From the NCBI RefSeq assembly GCF_043290135.1, contig NC_134707.1, positions 71,945,008 through 72,009,007 of the forward strand: a stretch of 64,000 nt of DNA, in the 5' to 3' direction. This document shows positions 56,577-64,000 of this stretch, in pieces (the first letter of the stretch is position 1; every line of letters starts with the position of its first letter). The notes beneath the pieces are model-generated. The model ran no database searches and was not told the origin of the DNA. It worked only from the letters and a program-made list of their open reading frames with translations. A program made the translations under genes and the position numbers. Source of the DNA: Rhipicephalus microplus (Eukaryota > Arthropoda > Arachnida > Ixodida > Ixodidae).

Positions 56577-57296
56577 GTTTTTGTTAATGTGAATGCACGC
56601 AGCATACTGAACAAACTCGACTCGCTAGAATCAGTACTTCTTACTGTCGACCCTGACTTCTTGGCGGTGACGGAAACGTGGCTTTCAAACGAGATTGGAG
56701 ACGCCGAAATAGCACCTCCAAACTACTGCATTGTGAGAAAGGACCGAGCAACACGCGGTGGTGGAGTTGCCATTCTTATTAACAAACGTATTCGATTCAC
56801 ACAGATGCCTGTTGTTGAGGGTGCTGAAGCGGTGTTCTGCAATTTATTGTGCGGCTCATTTTCAAATGTAGTTGGTTGTGTTTATCGCAGTCCAGGGTCA
56901 GACCATATCGCTATGCAATCACTGCACGCATACATGCAGCGCAATGTGAAAGGCAAGAGACTAATTCTTTTAGGGGACTTTAATCTGCCCGACATAAACT
57001 GGCGGACCATGCAGCATGAGTGCTTAAACTCAGAAACCCTTTTTGATGCAATGCTATCTTTTAACCTCAATCAGATAATAATGGAGCCAACACGGGTGCA
57101 GGCGGAGAGCTCCAATATACTTGACCTGGCATTCTTAAGCGACCATTTTCCAAGTGACAAACACAGCGTAGAAATTCTCGATGGGATATCGGACCACAAG
57201 CTAATCGTGTGCAGCGCATCAATTTGTGCCAAAAAATCCACTGCCACTCGCAAAAAAACGTTCCAGATTCTCAGAATGCAGATGACACCAGCATAA
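56577..57296 (+). pseudogene. LINE ORF2 endonuclease (APE type)
   Basis: The coding frame enters as VFVNVNARSILNKLDSLES. Motifs of the exonuclease-endonuclease-phosphatase fold follow in order: LAVTETWLSNE (Glu), GGGVAILINKRIRF, VVGCVYRSPGSDH, LILLGDFNLPDINW (Asp/Asn) and ISDHKLIVC (Asp-His). A frameshift at about 57260-57280 moves the downstream reading to the 57209-57988 frame. This enzyme nicks target DNA to start target-primed reverse transcription; all catalytic motifs are still visible. Confidence 0.9.
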
Positions 57297-59335
57297 TTGA
57301 TCATCTATCAATGGAATTAACACCGTTTGAAGAAGATTCGAAACGCGCATCCATAAGTGTCGATGAATTGTGGTTAAAATTTAAACATACCATAACGCAC
57401 TGTATGAAATTATATGTACCAAATAAAACAAAAAGATCAAAGAAATATAATCCCTGGATTAATCGTGATATCATTCACGCGAAACGCAAAGTTAAAGAAC
57501 TCAGGAAATCCCTAAAACTAAGTAAAAGCAAATCTAAGACTGCTCTCACAACTGCCATCACCGACATGAAATTAAAAATAAGAACCGCAAAAAAGAACTA
57601 TTTCACTAACACCCTTCCTAGTTTCATCAAAAAGTCGCCGCAAAAATTTTGGGGCTTTCTTAAAAATTCAAAGTCTAGCGAAAATGCTAGTCATCCTCAA
57701 GATGGCCTTATTACCCCTTCTTCGCTCAATGAGCACTTCCAATCAGTTTTCACGGCCGATGACGGCAATCAACCACCAATCGACATTTTGAACAAAGAAC
57801 CATTGGAACTGCCCGTGATAACCGAACAAGGTATCTTTCATCTGCTCCTCCAACTTGACACAAAAAAAGCCTCAGGACCAGATAACATTCCAAATTTGTT
57901 TCTCAACCGATATGCGGAGTGGATGGCAAAATATCTGTGCATCATATTTGATAAATCCCTAGCAACATGCACCATACCGGATGATTGAAAAAAAGCGAAA
58001 GTTAAACCGATACACAAATCAGGCCCAAAAGATGACGTAAATAACTTCAGGCCTATATCTCTTACTTGCACTTGCAGCAAACTTCTTGAACATATTATCT
58101 TAAAACATATCAATATATATCTTGAAAACGAACGCATCCTGTCGCCTTCTCAACACGGTTTCCGTAGGGGGCTTTCTACAGTCACGCAACTAACAGAACT
58201 AACCCATGATTTATCCTTAAGTGTGGACAACCAAAAACACGTCGACCTTATCATATTAGACTTTGCAAAAGCCTTTGATAAGGTTTCGCATAAAAAACTG
58301 GTACAAAAACTAGAATGTACCTTAGGCAATGGCTCCGTTACGAAATGGATAAAAAACTACCTTACCGGTCGCACACAACTTGTTGATTTCAATGGACAAG
58401 TATCCACAACAGTTCCCGTCAAATCCGGTGTTCCCCAGGGTTGTGTTCTTGCTCCGACCCTATTCCTAATTTTTATCAATGACCTACCCTGTCAAATTCC
58501 CGTCCACGTCAGACATTTCGCGGATGATTGTATAATTTATCATGAAATAAACTCTGCAGAAGATCATCTTGCCTTAAACAAAGCCCTCGAAATAGTATCA
58601 AACTGGTGTTCAGATTGGCAAATGATACTTAATGTTAAAAAATCAGCTATAATGACAGTAACAAGAAAAAGGGAATGGTCAGAGTTCTCATATACCACCA
58701 ATAGTATCCCACTTCCTAGAACAAGTCATCATAAGTACCTTGGCCTCACCTTTACTAGCGATCTGAGATGGGATGCCCACGTTTCTAACGTTACAGCTAC
58801 CGCACTGAAACGACTTTTTTTTCTGAGACGATGCCTTCGACTAGCACCTTCTGAAATTCAACTGTTAGCCTACAACACGTACGTGAGATCTGTTCTTGAT
58901 TATGCGAACATTGTTTGGTTCCCGTACACAAAAAAACATATTGCGAAGCTAGAAGGCGTGCAAAGAAAAGCTGTTCGATTTATTTTTAACAAGTTTAGGC
59001 AAACAGACTCACCAACTGAAATGCTCTAAGAAGCGGGCATGCTAACGCTGCAAAAACGAGCAAGACTAGCACGCCTACGATTCATGTACCAGCTACGCCA
59101 TAAGCAAACCAACATCGATGCCTCCAGGTACATTACACTTCAACAATCACGACCCACCCGTAAGAAGCACCCCGAAATGCTACAAGAATACGCATTCCGT
59201 ACGAAATGTTTCAAACACTCATTCTTCCCAGCATCAATAAGGGAATGGAACAGCTTAGCAGCTATGATTACTAGCAGCAATTCTTTAAATATTTTTTCAC
59301 GTCTTGTTGAAGAACATTTGCGTTTGGAACCCTAA
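57275..59335 (+). pseudogene. LINE ORF2 reverse transcriptase and C-terminus
   Basis: After the frameshift come the linker (KYNPWINRDIIHAKRKVKEL, SPQKFWGFLKNSKSS) and DTKKASGPDNIPN. A stop lies at 57986-57988, where Trp or Arg is usual. RT continues with VKPIHKSGPKDDVNNFRPIS, SPSQHGFRRG, LIILDFAKAFDKVSH (motif A), VKSGVPQGCVLAPTLF (motif B), VRHFADDCIIYHE (motif C, FADD) and YLGLTFTSDLRWDAHV. A second stop at 59027-59029 precedes a 98-codon C-terminal frame (LTLQKRARLARLRFMYQLRH, ending SRLVEEHLRLEP). With three lesions it is dead, but it is otherwise well conserved and so fairly young. Confidence 0.93.
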
Positions 59336-59645
59336 TATTGCGCTATTGTGGTCATCTTTGCAAAATCCATTGTTTTAGACTGTGTTATTTTGACTCTTTC
59401 ACACTGTAATCATTTGGATATAGTACAATTACTGTTAGAACTTTGTTGTTAGAATTTGGTTAGAATTTGTTTGAATTTGATTGTTAGAAAGTGTGAGAAC
59501 TGGTAGCATCAATGTAACGCGTATCCTAAACTATGTATAACTTACGGATGTTTTTATTGTGTGCTTTTATTGTGTGTTTTCCCGATATCCTTTCTGCGAA
59601 AATCCCGACAAGGGATTGGCAGTATTTTTAAATAAATAAATAAAT
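59336..59645 (+). mobile_element. LINE 3' UTR and tail
   Basis: About 300 bp including TTAGAATTTGGTTAGAATTTG short repeats, then GACAAGGGATTGGCAGTATT and an (AAAT)n tail at about 59626-59645. Confidence 0.85.
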
Positions 59646-59706
59646 AATACAGAAGATGTTGACAGGTGAGCTGCGCCATGGGCATGGCGGCTGCTTCCTT
59701 TCGTCA
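59646..59706 (+). mobile_element. BEL/Pao LTR 3, right part
   Basis: AATACAGAAGATGTTGACAGG through GGCTGCTTCCTTTCGTCA matches the right ends of LTRs 1 and 2. Confidence 0.85.
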
Positions 59707-59831
59707 AAAGCCATCACGCAGCTCTATTATGCCTCTTCTTATGCAAATATTATGGTTTAGTAGGTGTTCATGTTATTATGTTAGTAGGTGCTCATTATGT
59801 TAGTAGGTGTTCATGGCTCTCGATGACGCCT

Positions 59832-60194
59832 TTAAGGTTTTGGCTTTTTTGGTACCGACCGAAATGAGTATACGTCGGATAAAGGTGACACAGTGCCCTG
59901 TTGTTCTATTGCGTTCCATGCGTGGTTCTCTAGCGTCATGTGGGGTGGCAGTGGCATTTCTGGGGTTAGTGTAGTTGATACAGAGCTCACATCGGTGACG
60001 GCACCATGCAGATTTAGGCAGTTCATCTGAAGTATCACGTCCTTGGAGCACTGTTGTAGGAAAAAAATATTAGCAGGATAAGTCCGGTTGTTGATTGTGA
60101 CTCGGGATGTGCGAAGTCCTACTGGTGTTATCAGGAGGCTTCGAGCAGCCCAGCTTTTGGGTCCATTTCGAGTGTTTTCTGCTTTATTCAGCAT
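59832..60194 (-). pseudogene. Gypsy element 3 aspartic protease C-terminal part
   Basis: The minus-strand frame of 120 codons holds SRVTINNRTYPANIFFLQQC then SKDVILQMNCLNLHGAVTDV, matching the second protease signature and following strand of gypsy proteases (C-S-x-D-V-I-L-G-M-D-F-L is usual; here QMNCL). The active-site part should lie at 60.2-60.25 kb (VPALVDTGTNHSV-type reading on the minus strand) but was not clean. RT is absent: the element ends at about 59830. Confidence 0.7.
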
Positions 60195-60237
60195 GACGGC
60201 GAAGGGCTCACCATTGACGGAATGATTGGTGCCAGTA

Positions 60238-60637
60238 TCAACGAGAGCTGGGACGTGGTTCTATCGAATATGTCGAGGTCGCTGGTTTGTCCTCGCGGTT
60301 GGGGCGTCGGATCATGGCAACGTCAGTTGATTTCACTGCTTCCACGTTGTGTAGTGAGTTTTTCGCGCTGAGAAGTTTGGAAGTTAAGGTTCCTTTGGTC
60401 TTGCGGCAGGTGCTTTCAATTTGATACAGCGTCGTCGTCGGCGGCAGCAAAACAACCTTCAGTAGTTCGTCGAACAGCAACCGCACCTCCATCGGTTGCT
60501 GCCCTTAGTTTTTCGAATATGCGCTCGGGGAAAGTCTCTGAATAGGGCCGGCGTAGTGGCTGCGCTGCAGTGACATGTAGCGGCTTGACAGCGATGAACG
60601 GTGAGGTATCGGTTTCTCCGCTAAGTTCCTGCGAGGT
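60238..60637 (-). pseudogene. Gypsy element 3 gag-pol linker remnant
   Basis: Minus-strand frame 60492-60238 (MEVRLLFDELLKVVLLPPT, KGTLTSKLLSAKNSLHNVEA), GC-rich like the rest of element 3. No domain recognised; its place between zinc knuckle and protease supports linker identity. Confidence 0.45.
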
Positions 60638-60649
60638 AGTCGCCGATTT

Positions 60650-60883
60650 GATATGTGGGGTTTAACATCCCAAAACCACCATAAGATTATGAGAGACGTC
60701 GTAGTGGAGGGCTCCGGAAATTTCGACCACCTAGGGTTCTTTAACGTGCACCTAAATCTGAGCACACGGGCCTACAACATTTCCGCCTCCATCGGAAATG
60801 AAGCCGCCGCCGCAATTTTTGTTCCCGCGACCTGCGAGTCAGCAGCCGAGTGTCTTAGCCACTAGACTACCGCAGCGGGGCAT
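60650..60883 (-). mobile_element. Ruka-like SINE inside gypsy element 3
   Basis: Near-consensus body (TGTGGGGTTTAACATCCCAA...) and tRNA-like head. AGTCGCCGATTT at 60638-60649 and AGTCGGTGATTT at 60884-60895 form an imperfect target duplication. It interrupts gypsy gag-protease sequence. Confidence 0.92.
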
Positions 60884-60895
60884 AGTCGGTGATTT

Positions 60896-62126
60896 CTTGA
60901 GGTCATTTATCCTTCTTTGGGCACGGCGCTTTGATGTCAAAATGAAGTAGCCCCGTTTGCCGGTATTGGATATGGCGGTAGGTGTGGCCAACTTCCCTAC
61001 AGCGGTATCCGAGTTGGCGGTGGTAGGGTGCACGCCAATTAGGAGTCTTCCATTGCGTATATCGCTGCTTAGCTGGCGTTAAGTTTGACGAAGAATGGGG
61101 CGGCGGTCCTGCCTAGGGGCGAAACGGCGGCCATACGGCGCCTTAGCGTTGGCGGGGAGGAGGGTCATAACGGCGGGTTGTAGCAGCCTAGTTCATGACT
61201 TGCATCTCCGGCTCTGGAAGCTGAGGAACTCGCAGCAATTGTAGGACCTCCTGTCGTATGACGTACGGGATGCAGTACGCTTGAGGCTGCGCTGCATGTA
61301 GCGATTTTTGCAGCTCGTCTTGCACTATCATAGCTCAGATTGTCTGACGCATGTGGGTAGGTCCTAGCGCTTGACCAACGGCGTAGCTTGCACGGGGAAG
61401 CTGCTGTTGTTTGGCCGTGTCTGCAACTGGAGCATTTAATTAGCGGAAGCTTTTGAAGGGAATTCCTCGGCCGTCTTTGACGCGTTCCTGATCAATCCGG
61501 CGAAGAGTTTTTGCTTGACTTAAGGAAGCTCATTGTGTTTTCTTCCGTGATGCTGTGGTCGGTGTGCTGAAACAATAGGGCTATCTCATCGGTGTAGATT
61601 GCAGTATTTTCTTTGGGAAGCTGCACGCCTGTCTCCTGTATTGTAGTGACACGTTCAATGCGGGCGTTTGAATCATCGACTCACGGTTCTCAAACTATGT
61701 CGGACGGGAGTCTTGCACGGTGAAATGAACGTGCCGCAGCTTCTCACCGTTGGTTCTGTCGTTGAAAAGAGCGACTAAGTGGAACCTTCGAAGTCATATT
61801 CCGGGTTTTTGATTGCTGAACCGCGTAAAGTTTGCGGCTCTTTGCGCTGCTAGAGCAGGAACAGTGCAGGTGGCACAGGCACTGACATTGTCGCCGTGAT
61901 TGACGTAATGTCTTTGTCTTCCGAGTATTGTCAGGTAGGAGCTCGTACTCTGGTATACAACCTTGTTGCTTGCGGCTAGCTCGCTGATCCTGGCTGGCGT
62001 CGGTGTCTTCTCTGTGATGTGGGCTGGGTTCATGGCTTGACGGTGGTGTCCGGTACTCGAAAAAAACACCTCCACCAGACGCCACGTGGCCATGACGTCA
62101 ACCAAAGAAGCAGCTTTGATTTTCAC
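60896..62126 (-). pseudogene. Gypsy element 3 Gag, heavily frameshifted
   Basis: A GC-rich minus-strand region. Near 61010-60975 it contains YRCREVGHTYRH, which fits the first part of a CCHC zinc knuckle (C-x2-C-x4-H) with the first Cys lost. Upstream frames (113 and 110 codons at 62126-61744) may be the Gag N-terminus (MKIKAASLVDVMATWRLVEV). Stops and frame changes prevent a continuous reading. No LTR was identified at 62.1-62.3 kb. Confidence 0.5.
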
Positions 62127-62686
62127 ATCAAATTGTGTATTTGGCTAAACTTGTGGTAAGTAACCGATGAGTCAGATCACAGTAGCACACTTGCACTGAT
62201 AGCTGTGAAGAGAGCGTCAGCCCTCAATAAACTGACAAGCGGTGGTGTGCCTCGGCATTTATACATGTGCTGTCAAATGTTTCGGCACTATCACTAGCAG
62301 TCACATATATTCCAGAACAATTTGTAATGTTCAAGTTGTGCGCGTAATCACGTCGGAATGTTCGGACAATATCTCAGTGGTTCTTAGTCCATCGGTGCGT
62401 TTGCTCAAGGTCGCCCTAATACTTTGTAATGAGACAATAACCAAACTGGACAAGAGAGTGTGGAAGTAGGAGTTATAATACTGAAAGTGTGGATGGAGTT
62501 CAAGGTAAAACAAAATGACAAAATAGTAAAGCATGGCACAACGTGTGAATCTGTTTACGTTTTCGAAAGCCTCATCGGCTCGAAGTAAATTACAAGGTTA
62601 GGAGGCTTTCAGAAAAAACGTAGTTACCTTCAACGGTGCCCAAGGCGAAGTTAACGTTGTTACAAAAACAAGTAGTCCTATTATCA
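62127..62686. other. Unique DNA, no gene recognised
   Basis: Could include the leader or LTR of gypsy element 3, but no partner LTR exists to prove it. Confidence 0.4.
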
Positions 62687-62934
<248 letters not shown>

Positions 62935-63118
62935 GCAATTTTAGTTTGGACTTACTAGCACAAAACGACACTGGGAAGTATTGTTCACAAAAGCTCACAA
63001 CTACCACCTAGTGCTGCATGGTGCCCGTCTATGCCTTTGAAAAAGTGGAATATAAAAAGAAAGAAAGGTAGTAAAAAGCAGAAAAGCAAATGTACGAAAT
63101 GAAATAAATTATATGAGA

Positions 63119-63354
63119 TTGATTTGTGGGGTTTAACGTCCCAAAACCACCATTTGATTATGAGAGACGCCGTAGTGGAGGACTCCGGAAATTTTGACCA
63201 CCTGGGGTTCTTTAACGTGCACCCAAATCTGAGTACACGGGCCTACACCATTTCCGCCTCCATCGGAAATGCAGCCGCCGCAGCCGGGAATCGAACCCGC
63301 GACCTGCGGGTCAGCAGCCGAGTACCTTAGCCACTAGACCACCGCGGCGGGGCT
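63119..63354 (-). mobile_element. Ruka-like SINE, best-preserved copy
   Basis: Full length from TTGATTTGTGGGGTTTAACG to the tRNA-like head (minus strand CCCCGCCGCGGTGGTCTAGTG, GGGTTCGAATCCCGG-like B box). AAATTATATGAG (63107-63118) and AAATTATAGGAG (63355-63366) are the target duplication. An intact A/B-box region makes this the youngest-looking copy here. Confidence 0.95.
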
Positions 63355-63366
63355 AAATTATAGGAG

Positions 63367-64000
63367 AAGTAAGACGGCGCAGGCCAATTGAAATATGGAA
63401 GTGTTGAAATAAAAAGCCAAGGGTAAAACAGATTGAGAGACAGCTTCAAAATCAGCATGACGTCAACGCATCAACGAGCATGATACATGAGTGATGACGT
63501 CATGGAAAGCCTGATGAACTCCATTTGGAGGTTCTGAACAGTGCCGACTCTGAAGTACAGGATTTTATCTTCCGAAAATAGTGCCAGAGGCCAATTGAAA
63601 AACTAATCTCGTTACGCTTAGTGTCTGAAGTGCTATGGTGCCATGTCCACGTGCAGAATTTTGGCCAGGAAATGGCAGCTGTCGCGGCTAAGCATCATCA
63701 AGTTTTCCTGAAGCTAATTACGGACATGACTGATCCAGGTGACAAAAAATATTGTCGCACGCTTTGCGCTCTAAAACCACAGTAGAAGTACGGCCTTAGT
63801 GCAAGAATTTTCATTATTCTACTACGTGGCACTCTTGTATACGTACTTCCGTAAGGCTATAGAAAAACCTCGAGTGCTTTGCTTGCGTTAAAATGTACCC
63901 ACCGGTACTGGCGTTGAACCCACGGGTTTTCGGTTAGGAAACTGTTGTGAGCGTGAAAACTTTTAGAAGTATTTTCATCGGGTTTTTTAAACTTATGTTC
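63367..64000. other. Unique DNA, no gene recognised
   Basis: No coding or repeat signal noticed to the window end. Confidence 0.5.

Larger units (their letters stand above)
56381..59645 (+). mobile_element. CR1/L2-like LINE nested in BEL LTR 3
   Basis: A 3.27-kb non-LTR element: an ORF1 C-terminal remnant, ORF2 with endonuclease and RT, a short 3' UTR and an AAATAAATAAATAAATA tail. It is flanked by AATACA on the left (56375-56380) and right (59646-59651), inside an LTR whose two halves rejoin in register with LTRs 1 and 2. It is 5'-truncated within ORF1. Confidence 0.92.

Overview
The window looks like repeat-dense intergenic or intronic DNA from a hard tick (Metastriata, probably Rhipicephalus or a close relative). 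Three things point there: about ten copies of a tRNA-headed SINE that I recall from Rhipicephalus ticks as Ruka; Ty3/gypsy, BEL/Pao and LINE lineages of arthropod type; and AT-rich, compositionally patchy DNA with no bacterial gene organisation. The identification rests on recall, not on a search. I see no complete, ordinary host protein-coding gene.

Layout. 0-10 kb: one SINE, short simple repeats, a GC-rich island at 2.5-3.1 kb, and a truncated gypsy 3' end (6.74-7.27 kb, minus). 10-12 kb: a long inverted repeat split by a SINE with a 15-bp target duplication, then a decayed gypsy protease/RT on the plus strand. 14-15.1 kb: first satellite-like array. 15.1-15.75 kb: gypsy gag/LTR fragment (minus). 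15.76-18.3 kb: LINE with RT and RNase H (minus). 18.3-23.0 kb: a gypsy element on the plus strand with an open gag and a broken pol, cut off at its 3' end by a GGGCT repeat. 26.5-28.55 kb: second satellite array ending in a long TAGA tract. 28.7-30.2 kb: two 3' ends of another LINE. 31-39 kb: mostly unique DNA with SINEs and the only host-like coding signals, namely small minus-strand exon candidates, one with a clear signal peptide.

43.3-48.4 kb: a nearly full-length gypsy element on the minus strand with both LTRs and decayed gag-pol; it is the full version of the fragments at 6.7 and 15.1 kb. 49.2-49.5 kb: integrase fragment of another gypsy family. 51.0-59.7 kb: a BEL/Pao complex made of three LTRs in the same orientation. 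The first interval holds a BEL gag-pol block on the opposite strand. The second holds a short non-autonomous-looking body. The third LTR is split by a 3.3-kb CR1/L2-like LINE. 59.8-62.1 kb: another gypsy gag-protease remnant (minus) with a SINE inside it. 62.7-63.35 kb: a TTA microsatellite and a well-preserved SINE.

Almost every recognisable coding region belongs to a dead or dying retroelement, so the parts do not form a working host pathway. The window records successive insertions: old gypsy and SINE relics, then gypsy, BEL and LINE copies, then younger SINEs and a LINE nested in an LTR. I did not find a convincing new biological system. The most original signals are the BEL tandem/inverted structure with its basic ORF, and the possible cluster of small secreted-protein exons at 31-39 kb.
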